From: Nemertoderma westbladi
Lineage: Eukaryota > Xenacoelomorpha > Nemertodermatida > Nemertodermatidae
Length of the DNA stretch: 64,000 nt
Direction: 5' to 3'
Assembly (NCBI GenBank): GCA_032718475.1
Contig: JAUCBJ010008830.1
Span: 1-64,000, forward strand
The notes beneath the pieces were generated by a model. That model was not told the DNA's origin. It was given only the letters and a program-made list of their open reading frames with translations, and did not search any database. Made by a program: the position numbers and the translations under genes. Below are positions 11,401-21,467 of this stretch, in pieces (position 1 is the stretch's first letter; every line of letters begins with the position of its first letter).

Positions 11401-12704
11401 TTCATAGTATATTTCTGTAAAGGATTTCTCGTGCCTTCAGCACGATGAGCTCCTAAACGGCTTTTTTGTATCTCAAAAATAATTCCTCGTGTTAATACAC
11501 TTGTTTGTTGTTTTGGTTTCTTGGTTACAAGATTGACTTGATATTAGCTCGCATAGTACACGGTCCTTCAATGATTTGTTATTTACGGATTTCTTAAAAA
11601 ACGTTAAAAAACGCCTTTTTAGCAATATTTATCCACCTTAGTCAGCTTTGTTTTTCGTCTTTGAATTGTAATCTAGATATCAAGAGAACCGCCTTTATCT
11701 GCAGTTTCCGAATCTGAAAAGCTGTTTCTGACAATCTGATAAATTTCACCAAAATTGCCAGAGATATTATCAAAATACTAAGTTGAAAATAAATATTGAG
11801 ACGTGAATCGCTCTAATTCTAATGTTTTTTATCCTCATTCTAGAATTTTAATTATTATTTAGTTGAGCTTCTAAAACTCCCATCTTCTCGATTCTTCATT
11901 TACGTCTCAAAATTTTCACCTTAGTATTTTGATAACATCTCTGTAATTTTCTGTAATATCCGTTGTATTGAAATAGCTCAGAAATTTAAAAATCCGGCTC
12001 TGCTCTGCAAGGAGTAAGATAAAGTAAATTTTCTAAAATACAGGAGCAAAATACTGAGATACACAATGTCCTGGAATATAGTGTCGTTATTCTAGTACAT
12101 GTTATTCGTTATACATGTTATATTTATCTTTTATTGGGGAGGGAATCTTTTGGCACTATTTTCAATTTAACCTGGTTGCTATTTTTCGGCCAATAATATC
12201 ATAATATATAATGTAATAATAAATTCGGCAAATACAGACTCGCAATTCCGGTGGGGTACGACTTCACCAGCCAGTTTCTATCCGTAGCGAGTGTGACATA
12301 ACACGTAAATGGGTTAGAGGGATCCGTCTGAAGTCTGAAATATAAGGCTTAATTAAGACATGATTAAATAGAGTGTATCGTGAGGTTAGCGTTTATCACA
12401 GTGCGGTAGGTATGAAACTTCGTTGCTGATTTTGGATAGCCGGCCATACGGGATTACACAAGCTTGTCGGCCAATGAAATTAGGTTTTGCATAAGCTAAG
12501 CTTAAATAGTAAAAACTGTGTAACAGAGTAGGTACAGTCAGACAGACTAAGGCAAGTGAATATCCACTATCCAGCTATCAGCATAGGCTTATAGGTATTG
12601 AAATTATATTATACCGGTATTTCACTGTATTTCTGTATTTGGTCTGTATACAGTAATCATAATCCGATAATGAAGAGAATTACAGACTTTTTATGGCTCT
12701 TCTT
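11401..12704. other. Non-coding, one shared repeat fragment
   Basis: About 12025-12100 shares the phrase around ATGTCCTGGAATATAGTGTCGTTATT with 42070-42135, in the same orientation, so it is part of a dispersed repeat. Nothing else is recognisable. Confidence 0.4.
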
Positions 12705-13095
12705 CTAAAAGATCTTGTTTGGAAGATTCGGTACTAACACCAGTTCCTCCTCCTGTCCCGTGCTGCGAGACACCAAAATTTTCATGTCGATGCGCTTTGA
12801 TTTGACAACAAACCTGTGCAGCCATATAGCACCCGGCGCCATCCCACCTACTTTATCATATGTCCGTCCCCTATTCATCTGTTCACTGTCACTGTCAGGT
12901 GCCAGACTGTAACTTTTGGCCTTTAACTTATCAGGAAGCAATACAAGGAATTCAAATTTGACAAAATTTAGGTGAAAAATTTTTTACTCTTTCTTTTTTT
13001 TCTTTTTTTACTTTTTCCATTATTATTTAAAATGACTTTTAAGTTTTAAGTTTAACATAGCCAGGTAGCCGCGTAGAGTCTATTGCAATAATAAT

Positions 13096-13575
13096 TTGGA
13101 TGGTAGATTTTCTCTGGTGCCAACCACACCTCAATTATCAGATTATAGATTTTATAGTGTTGGCGCAGCGCTCCTTCAAATATTATCTGGCGCAGGCGCA
13201 ATTTTTATAATGTCTGGAGCACTATCCCGTGCACTTTTTGTAAGGATTCCACTAGGGGTTCCTCCTCCCGTCCCGGTTGTTGTTGAGGAAGATGATGCTG
13301 CTGTCCTATCAGAACCAGTTCCTCCTCCTGTCCCAGTTGGTGTTGATCAAAACGTTGCTGCTGTCCCTCTAGCACCAGCACCCCAAAATGAACTTGTTGA
13401 CGATTTGGTCGTGTATCAGGAAGGTGGACATTGTCAGTTGAACGATGGCCAGAAATATCAGCTCTGGACCAACAAGTGGAGGCTGCCTTTTGGTTTCAAT
13501 TTCCCCATTGTTGAAGGCTGCCGCTTCCAGTCTCACTGGTTGGATCTATACCAGTTCCCAAGAAGGGCAACCTAA
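13096..13575 (+). pseudogene. Pro/Val-rich ORF running into LINE sequence
   Basis: A 159-codon ORF whose middle contains two Pro-Val-rich repeats (PPPVPVVVEEDDAAV and PPPVPVGVDQNVAAV). The same DNA phrase, CCAGTTCCTCCTCCTGTCCC, also occurs at about 12740, so it is a local repeat. The last part overlaps a LINE reading frame in another frame (PKKGNL segment near 13555). It may be the low-complexity region preceding the RT domain of LINE copy C, or a chimera. Function is unknown. Confidence 0.35.
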
Positions 13576-13914
13576 CACTCTATGGTTCTTTTCGGGGAAT
13601 CTCATTGATCTCGATTGCTGCAAAGCTATACAATAGAATTCTATTAAATCGCATCAGGGATCCCATTGAGAGACTGCTCCGTGGAAATCAGAATGGGTTC
13701 CGTAAAGGTCGTGGGACCATGGAGCCCATGTTGGCACTTAGAAGGATAATTGAAGAGTTATCAAAAAAGAAAGACAGGCATCTGGCTGTTATCTTTGTTG
13801 ACTTCTTCAAGGCCTTTGATTCAGTCTCTCGCTCACGTATGTCCAGCATACTTTCATTATATAGGATTCCTGATGAAATTATTGCAGCAATCAGATCAGT
13901 ATACGATGGTTCCA
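13510..13914 (+). mobile_element. LINE copy C: N-terminal RT fragment
   Basis: From about 13549 the sequence encodes the start of a non-LTR reverse transcriptase: the VPKKGNL segment, then the SLISIAAKLYNRILLNRI block, NGFRKGRGT, and RT motif A FVDFFKAFDSV within the ORF 13605-13928. It matches the minus-strand copy D up to the SVYDGS segment and then diverges abruptly near 13914, so it lacks the catalytic DD motif and the 3' end. There is a frame change between the first segment and the ORF start. It is a dead fragment, truncated at the 3' side, which is unusual for a LINE and implies a later deletion or rearrangement. Confidence 0.8.
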
Positions 13915-13928
13915 AAACAATAAACTAA

Positions 13929-14880
13929 TTTCCTATTTTATTTGTATCATTTTCCCGCTTTGCGTCCCCATTTATCTTTGTGGTCATTTTCCATCCCTTA
14001 AGGTGGCTCAACATGAAAAATTGAAAAAAACTAAAAAAAAAATATTCCTATAGATTTTAACTCCAAATGATGAATATTTGTGTTGGACAAGTTTTGGTGG
14101 CATCAGGATAATCATTTCATGCACCAGAGACCCATATAAGCATGAAATGTTCATTAGCGGTAATGTAAATTTGCGATTTAAATGTCATTTTCTGCCGCTT
14201 GCATTTATCGCGTGCCAGTTTCATTCATGTACCTATTCCTCAAAAACTACTGAAGGTAGATGTATGAAATTTTGGGACCTTGTACAGAATTTCCAGCTCT
14301 TTCTTAATGGCCTCAATGACATAAATCCATCAATTTGTTTTGCCAATGGGTTTGCCAATGTCTCAAACTCAAAAAATTATTTTTTGACTTTGAGACCGCT
14401 ACAGGGTGGGGGCTTCCGTCGCTCAAGTCACTGTTATTATACTTCAACTGAGTCATGGAAGCTCGTGCAACTGCGAGAACTATTTAGTAAAGTATTAAAT
14501 TCCCTGATCCCTTCAATTCAACCATTTATTACACTGTGTTATTTCTTCAGGTAAATGTAACTAAAACTAACTTTAGCTGTATTTAACAACTTTCCGGTAT
14601 TTATTATTATTTTCATGACTAATCTTAAAAATTAAAATATACAAATGATAAGCGAATTTGTAATGTTTTTTCTGCATATTTATTGTTGGCATGGCACTTA
14701 GCGAAAACCCACACTAAACGGTTTCATTAACCCAATAAATCACAGAACGTAAAAAGTTTAGTTTAACTATATTTTTAATACAATTAAATTTTGTTTATGT
14801 TTTCATTGTCAAGAAAATTGAACAGCTATAATCGACTTTTAGCCTTATTTAATGGTATCAATAATGCAATGCCTATATTA
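13929..14880. other. No supported gene
   Basis: A 158-codon ORF exists at 14078-14554, but its composition shows no protein-like pattern and no family is recognised. It is probably fortuitous. Confidence 0.35.
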
Positions 14881-14898
14881 CCCCCCCCCCCCCCCCCC
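14881..14898. repeat. Poly-C tract, 18 bp
   Basis: Eighteen consecutive C followed by GGG. One of several unusually long C/G homopolymers in this window (also 15496-15514, 23498-23514 and 60519-60535). Confidence 0.9.
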
Positions 14899-14998
14899 GG
14901 GTTGTCGCGTTCTAATATTAATAATATCCACGATGTTATACGATATTATTAATATCCACGTGCAGTAAAATAAAGTTAGAAATTATTGTTTCAATTAT

Positions 14999-15305
14999 CA
15001 CAGGTCACGCTGGAGATGAGGTCTTTATCCCTCGAATAGAATTAACCATCACTGAGGAAGACATCCCAATCAAGTGACGGCGGCGCAAATTTCCCGTCAG
15101 TGTCACCTTCTCCATGACAATAAACAAGGGTCAAGGCCAAACGCTAACTGTAGTTGGCGTTTGGTTGAAACAGCCTTGTTTCGCCCACGGCCAACTCTAT
15201 ATGGCGTCATCGAGGGTTGGAAACCCCCAAAACCTTGTTTATGCCATAAAGAAATCAGACTGTGGACTAACTAGGAACGTAGTCTACCATGAAGTTTTGC
15301 TATAG
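14999..15305 (+). pseudogene. Helitron Rep/helicase C-terminal exon remnant
   Basis: After an acceptor-like TTATCACAG, the frame encodes the end of a PIF1-family helicase of Helitron type: a GDEVFIPRI segment, then after an in-frame TGA the RRRKFPV segment, the helicase motif TINKGQGQTL, the SRV-containing final motif and a TRNVVYHEVLL terminus ending at TAG 15303-15305. Helitron helicases carry these segments in this order. Only the last ~100 residues remain, so the element is not autonomous here. A Helitron-type 3' end is found 5 kb downstream at 20574-20577. Confidence 0.8.
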
Positions 15306-15491
15306 TAACTTTGGTAACACTTTCGTAACTTTTGCTGATAATCTCGCATATTATTTTTTTTATCAAAGTGCGAGTTATAATATTATATTTTTGCCATCAA
15401 TGAATTACATATTACATACATACAGTATCAGTGAATCTGCCTCGGTCGATAATGTTATATCTATTTTTTTACTGCATTAAGACTAACTGAT

Positions 15492-16223
15492 TTAAGGGGG
15501 GGGGGGGGGGGGGGTACACCATTTTGGTCAAAAATATGTCGAAATTTTTTTTATGATCTAATATAATGCAGCAATGAATGGTGTTTCCAAATCTGAAAAC
15601 CGCTATTTAATAGCTCATTTAGTTTTTAAGTTATAACAATTTCCATTTAGGGATTCCTATTGAAATTACTATTACTATGTATAATGAAAGGTCGATTATC
15701 TCTAAATATTTTTTTTATGAAATTGTCAACTTCAAAACCCTACTACTTCTACAATTTTTGAGCAATTAGTCTGAAACTTTCTGTGGGTGTCTAGATAGCC
15801 GCCCTGCATAAAAGTATCAGACAACTTTTCGAAATTATTTGTTAATAAAATTTAATACTATTTATAACAAACCTAAAAATTAGGCATAAATTTGCAGCGC
15901 CACCTAGCGGTGCAGAATTATTTTCACAAAATTTCGCCTGATAGTTATGTTGCCCCATCTTTGATCTATCATATAAAAAAACTTTCATGTGATTAGATTC
16001 AAAACTGTAAAAGCCTTAGGGTTTTAAGCGCAACCAAGTTTTTTTTGTTGTTAACTAGTATTAACAAATATTAAATAGCGAAAAATAAAAATTTTCTAAT
16101 CTGTCATGTAGAATAGAATCTTAGGCACCAATATTCCAAATTATAGCCAAAACCAAACTATTTTGAAACGCTGAGAGTGATAAATCGAAGAGTTGTCCGA
16201 AAATGGTGTACCCCCCCCCTTAA
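15492..16223. mobile_element. TTAA-flanked MITE (piggyBac-like), 732 bp
   Basis: Both ends lie in TTAA (15492-15495 and 16220-16223), the target duplication of piggyBac-type elements. The left terminus is a G19 run followed by TACACCATTTTGG. The right terminus is CCGAAAATGGTGTA followed by C9, giving inverted termini of about 16 bp plus the G/C run. The interior is AT-rich and non-coding. The G-run length difference between the ends suggests slippage. Confidence 0.75.
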
Positions 16224-16858
16224 ATAATGTTCATTCTCTTAAAACCGCAACCCACTAATATAATGAAATATAGTAGAATAGTAATACTCAACATTTCATT
16301 CTAATTTAATTATTTATTCTTGTTAGAGAGACAGCGTGATATAATAATAAAACTTTATAACGCTTTTAAAGAGATACTGTAAGCGATTTGTAGCGTGATT
16401 ATAATGAGGTACGGCAGAGGAAATTGTACCAAATGATCACTTGTTAATAAAAAATAATAACAAATTAATTATTGATAATCATAAATCCAGAAATAAAAAA
16501 TAGCTGCATTGTAGATATTTTATGGAATTGCTATTCTCCCTTTGCTACTACACATACCAGTACTTTACATATTACATACTGTACACATTATCAATATATA
16601 TTTAACAGTATAACATAAAAGTCTTAATGTTTGAGTTATAGATACAGTCACTATTAATTATTTTTCTATTAAAACTGAAATAGAAGCCTATAGCAGCAGC
16701 GCATAACTAAAGTGTTGCCTGGTGTAAAGTCTTAATGCATGTAGTAATACACCAAAGAAACACCGGTGTATCGCTGGCGTATGTATGTGTATTGCGAATC
16801 AAAGGCGCTTGCGAATTTTTCACTGTGATACAGTTAATAATTTGTTTATTTCTGACAG
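16224..16858. other. Non-coding AT-rich sequence
   Basis: No gene or clear repeat; it lies 3' of the minus-strand gene ending at 16859. Confidence 0.4.
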
Positions 16859-18572
16859 TTAGGTTAAAAGTATTTCGGATACTTTTAGTATTTTCTTTTT
16901 AATCTCCCCAGCATCGTTAATGCTCTCCAACGCGGCCCCCCACGCAGCGACCTGGCTATCGATTAGCCTTTTTAGTGGTGGCGTTTGGGCGGGAGAGGAT
17001 CCCGATCCCGATCCTCTCGGTATAAATGGGGAGGAGGTACCCAAATAGGACGGGGATGCCGGTGGTGGTGGGGTTGCAGGTGGCGGTGGGGTTGCCATTA
17101 TCTCCTCTTCGTAGGGGAGAGGGACCCCCGATACCACCGTGGTGGTCGCCTTCACTTCCTATATTAAAACATAAAACCATTTGAAATAATATTAAAATAA
17201 TATTGAAATAATATTAAAATCAGCATGTGTTTAAGCCGGATCAGACTTCTCCATTCTTGAGATCCTTTTTACTTACATTCTCAACGTTTTCATTCGTTGA
17301 AACGAATTTTGGGGAACTTTTATCACTTTAATACACACTCCTGATATCAGTAAGATGAAAAATGATATTCTTTAACAATAAATTTATTGCTTAACTGACA
17401 TAACAATTTCATATGTTATGTCTGTGTATTTTATAAATTGTACCTTTATACTTTTACACTTTTATTTGTACCTTTATACTTTTAGTACCGTACTAGTGGA
17501 ACTATTGAATTAAATTAATTGTGGGATGATCTGAATTAAATGTATAGGGTAATGACAAGACATTATAATGTAATTAACTAATTGTAAGTAACAAGTTAAG
17601 TTAAAGTAATAAATTATAATAAAATAATTAATTAATTAAATAATAAAATATTAAATTAATGAATAATAAAATATAAATTTATTTATTTATATGAATTATA
17701 TTGCAGAGGTCTACTACACCATAGACTCCTTATCATAGAGGTACTAGAACCAGTCTGCATTTCTCCAGTCTACCGCTAGGGGGACAAATGTCTGAAAGCA
17801 CTTACTTACGCATTTCGGCCTCTTGTTTCCGCATTTCGGCCTCTTGTTCAACCTCCTGTTTCCGTGTTTCGGCCTGTTGTTCGGCCTCTTGTTTCCGTAT
17901 TTCGGCCTGTTGTTCGGCCTCTTGTTTACGCATTTCGGCCTCTTGTTTACGCATTTCAGCCTCTTGTTTACGCATTTCGGCCTCTTGTTTCTGTATTTCG
18001 GCCTGTTGTTCGGCCTCTTGTTTACGCGTTTCGGCTTCTTGTTTACGTCTTTCGGCCTGTATTTCGGCCTCTTGTTTATGTCTTTCGGCCTCCTGTTTAT
18101 GTCTTTCGGCCTCTTGTTTATGTCTTTCTTCTGCTAGTACGTCCTGTTCGATCTGCAATTGAACGTATTCATCTTCCATCCGGACTTTAAGGGCCAGTGC
18201 CCTCTGTTCTCGTAACGGATCTCGGAGGGGTTGACCCCCTTGGGAACTACGCGCTGATCCGGATATCTCGCTCCTGGCGCTGGAGTGCTGGTGCCTTGAG
18301 GACCCAGTCCTCTTTCTCGGAACCAATGTTCTGGTACCGGAGGTCCATACAGATTCCACATCCGCCCTTTCAGTCCTTTTGTAATATTGTTCCTCGTAAC
18401 CTCTCACGAGGCTGAGGGTCCTCCGATGTTGTTTATGGAACCCTTCCAAATGTGCAGTATGTTCCTCCATTCTGGGATAGTTTTCCAGATCTGTTGCGGG
18501 AATGAGCTCCTGATATGCTTGTATCATTCGTTCGTATCGTTGGAGGATATTCCTGATTTTTCCCCACACCAA
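16859..18572 (-). CDS. Two-exon coiled-coil protein gene with (KQEAE)n repeats
   Basis: Exon 1 runs from ATG 18572 to about 17810, where the coding sequence meets a strong donor (GTAAGTAAGTG). The last exon starts after AATATAG at 17157 and ends at the stop 16859-16861; the intron is about 650 bp. Residues 1-130 are helical and Arg-rich. From about residue 150 the protein becomes a long charged coiled coil of near-perfect R/H-KQEAE pentads. The last exon is Pro-rich, then ends in a conserved helix (KRLIDSQVAAWGAAL...EIKKKILKVSEILL). A second copy of that last exon, starting VPLPYDEEI, is at 33244-33481 on the other strand. The family is not recognised; the EQRALALK segment recalls gag-like proteins of BEL elements, but that is weak. 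The tandem array at 18690-19860 sits just upstream. Confidence 0.55.
17158..17810 (-). other. Putative intron of the coiled-coil gene
   Basis: Bounded by a donor GTAAGT on the minus strand near 17810 and an acceptor ATAG at 17158. It contains AT-rich filler and a ~40-bp phrase ending in ACCGCTAGGGGG (about 17748-17785) that recurs near 20126-20160 and, less exactly, near 48700. Confidence 0.4.
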
Positions 18573-18689
18573 TATACCAAATATTCACAATGATACACAA
18601 ATATATAAATTCCTACAGTAAATTATTTAATTACCCCCTTGTTCGCTTTCAGATTTTGACCTAACTAATGTTCCCCATTTTCCCTCGGT

Positions 18690-19560
18690 CTAAGTCCCGG
18701 TACCGTAGTGTCAGTGTCGGTCGATCCTTCGCACGTCCGTCCCACACTTCCCAAACCCCGAAGGGATCGGTCATCAGGAAAGCGGTATGGCTTAGCTAGG
18801 GGTCTGTCGGTTCATCGCAGGGTCCCAACCACCTAAGCTTTCCGAATCCTTTTCAGGCTCGTAGTCGCATCGGTAGCCGAGAACCTGCTCCGAATAGTCG
18901 GTAGGCCAGTAGAGTCTGGACCTCTGTCTTTCGACCCTGTCGCATGTCCGTCCCACCCTTCCCGAACCCTGACGGGATCGGTCATCAGGAAAGAGGTACG
19001 GCTTAGCTAGGGGTCTGTCGGTTCATCGCAGGGTCCCAACCACCTAAGCTTTCCGAATCCTTTTCAGGCTTGTAGCCGCATCGGTAGCCGAGAACCTGCT
19101 CCGAATAGTCGGTAGGCCAGTAGAGTCCGGACCTCTGTCTTTCGACCCTGTCGCATGTCCGTCCCACCCTTCCCGAACCCCGAAGGGATCGGTCATCAGG
19201 AAAGCGGTATGGCTTAGCTAGGGGTCTGTCGGTTCATCGCAGGGTCCCAACCACCTAAGCTTTCCGAATCCTTTTCAGGCTCGTAATCGCATCGGTAGCC
19301 GAGAACCTGCTCCGAATAGTCGGTAGGCCAGTAGAGTCCGGTCCTCTGTCTTTCGACCTTGTCGCATGTCCGTCCCACCCTTCCCGAGCCCTGAAGGGAT
19401 CGGTCATCAGGAAAGCAGTACGGCTTAGCTAGGGGTCTGTCGGCCCATTGTGAGTCCCAACTGTCGGAGCTTTCCGAATCCTTTTCAGGCTCGTACTAAC
19501 GCCAGTTGTGGAACCCACGCCAGGAAGTCAGTCCTCATCGAACCCTTCCTTTCCCTCCGG
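18690..19560. repeat. 211-bp tandem repeat array, GC-rich
   Basis: The phrase CTAGGGGTCTGTCGG starts at 18796, 19007, 19218 and 19429, an exact period of 211 bp. Each unit also contains AAGCTTTCCGAATCC, GAACCTGCTCCGAATAGTC and CCGTCCCACCCTTCCCGA. Adjacent units differ by a few percent. Partial, more diverged units continue to about 19860. The array is far more GC-rich than its surroundings and lies immediately 5' of the minus-strand coiled-coil gene, so it may be its promoter or 5' UTR. Confidence 0.9.
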
Positions 19561-19860
19561 TCAGTCGATCCTTCGCAAGTCCCCAATGAGAAGACTCCGC
19601 CCAAGTCCCTTTCAGGCTCAGTCGTAGCCAATGCACCGGGAACCGCTAAGGATCTGTCAGTTCCCGTCTCAAATCCCTGGCACAACCAGCTAAGCTTTCC
19701 AAATCCTTTTCAGGCTCGTAATCGCCGCTGGTGGCCTGGAACCGCTAAGGGCAGTCCTTATCCCCAGGCCTAGCGGGTTACCAACTACCGAAGTAGAAGG
19801 AGGTTGTCTAGGCCTAAATAACTATCAGGCAACCCTGACAGCTGAGAGTATTGCTTGATT

Positions 19861-20542
19861 TTGCCTCCCACCCCTGGCCCTTAAATATCTGATATAAGTC
19901 CCGTGCCCCGTAAGTCGCTCCAATATTCGCCCATAAATCACCCCCAGTCTATCGAATGTACCCAAATTTTATGTTCCCGCACCCAGTACTGATATTGGCA
20001 TATTCATAAAAAATAAATCCAAAAAATATGTAACTCGTGTTATGATAAAGTGAAATACCGCGAACAATTGTCAGAAGTCTACTGTACTATACATCATAAG
20101 GCTGCATCTTTGTGAATGACGTTGACAAGTCTGCAATTCTCCAGTCCACCACTAGGGGATGAATTGTCTGAAAGTGAAATAATTTTCCATTTAAATTGTT
20201 TAGAGTTGATTCTTGCCAGCGATCTAAAAGTACATGCCGGTACATAAACTGTAGGTTGTGTTTACGAGAATGGTAACCACCTGCAGTTCTACAGTTTAAC
20301 CTTCTTCCATATTTTTACTATTTGTAATCCGTTGGAAGTAATATTTGGCAGCTATCTACTACAACCTGAGCCTTATAATGTATGTTGTAAGTTGTATGTA
20401 GATATCTGAAAAGTAAAAGAGCATCAGTCCTTTTGTTTGAGAGAACATCATGTGATGTTTTGTTAAGTTAAGTTAATTAATTAATTAATGTTTGTAATGG
20501 TGAATATGCTTGTAAAGAAGAAAACCGAGGAAGAGCAAAGGA
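19861..20542. other. Non-coding; copy of a short shared phrase
   Basis: Includes at 20126-20160 the phrase shared with 17748-17785 (GTCTGCA-TTCTCCAGTC-ACC-CTAGGGG). No gene seen. Confidence 0.4.
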
Positions 20543-20577
20543 GAAAGCCGTGGCCCGAAGGGCCACTGGCTTTCTAG
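20543..20577 (+). mobile_element. Helitron-like 3' terminus: hairpin followed by CTAG
   Basis: GAAAGCCGTGGCCCGAAGGG continues into CCACTGGCTTTC, forming a strong stem-loop (TGGCCC-GAA-GGGCCA with outer AAAGCC/GGCTTT), immediately followed by CTAG (20574-20577) and then T. A GC-rich hairpin a few bases before CTRR, with insertion before T, is the standard Helitron 3' end. No 5' TC end was identified. It could belong to the helicase remnant at 14999-15305 or to a separate non-autonomous Helitron. Confidence 0.55.
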
Positions 20578-21467
20578 TATAGTTCATAAAAAATTAAGGT
20601 CTCAGGAATTCTTAGCCCACGAGTATTCTTAGCCCGTAGGTATTCTTAGGATGCAAAACAATAACGTTTATTGTTTTGGTTCCCCCAATACGACTCTGAA
20701 ACCTACTCCTTTACTAACCTTCTACTTTAATATTGCTAAAAATACGCGGACTAAGAATTCACCCAACCAAAATAAGCTATTCATAGACATTATATTTATA
20801 GAGGTTATTCCATTGTAGGTGTGATAGAGATTTAGGAAGGCAGTTTGCTATAACAACCTCAGGATGGTAAACAATCCCTTAACCAATCACGTGCCTTCTT
20901 TATCAAAGAAAGTCTAATACCATTCGTCTATTTTATCTAAGCAGTCTATCAAACCAATCACCTGCCAACGTTTCATAATTTCATAATTTTTTATTATTAT
21001 TATCGCATCCAGTTCTATCAGTTCTCTCCATTCGATTGAAACTTGCTTCCATCACATTAACTTCCACTGCGATTTACATTTATTTCTGTTGCTTTCTTAT
21101 ACATCGTTCCTTCTATTCAGGTAAGTTTTTTTTATTATTGTCTATGTTTTTGTATCATGAGGTCCATAGCACAACGAAAAAGTTGGAATAAAATCAAATT
21201 ACTCTCAAAAAATTTTCCGCAACTTGTTCATTGAACTTATTTTATTGTTTTGGTTAGAATAACGCGCCCATACGATCTCCACATTTCATTTAATTTATAA
21301 TTTAATGTTTAGACGAGATTTTAATTCCCCAAGATGGAATTTTTTCGCAACTTGAATAGACATACCGGTTCCAGGTTCCAGTAGTATTAATAATAATACT
21401 GTAATAATATTAATAATAAATTATTTTCGTAATTATTTATCTATATATTTCGTAGAGTTATTTAACT
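20578..21467. other. Non-coding; short ATTCTTAG repeats
   Basis: Positions 20605-20760 contain three spaced ATTCTTAG(CCC/G) motifs and an inverted CTAAGAATTC. No gene. The pyrimidine-rich run near 21110-21135 with GTAAGT is a possible splice donor but is unassigned. Confidence 0.35.

Noticed and set aside
14078..14554. 158-codon plus-strand ORF
   Set aside because: No protein-like pattern, no start context and no repeat or family support.
17788..18190. Plus-strand ORFs rich in Phe/Leu/Ser/Cys repeats
   Set aside because: They are antisense shadows of the KQEAE repeat coding region on the minus strand.
18796..19560. CRISPR array or rDNA spacer
   Set aside because: The repeat is a contiguous 211-bp tandem without unique spacers, and no rRNA sequence is present.
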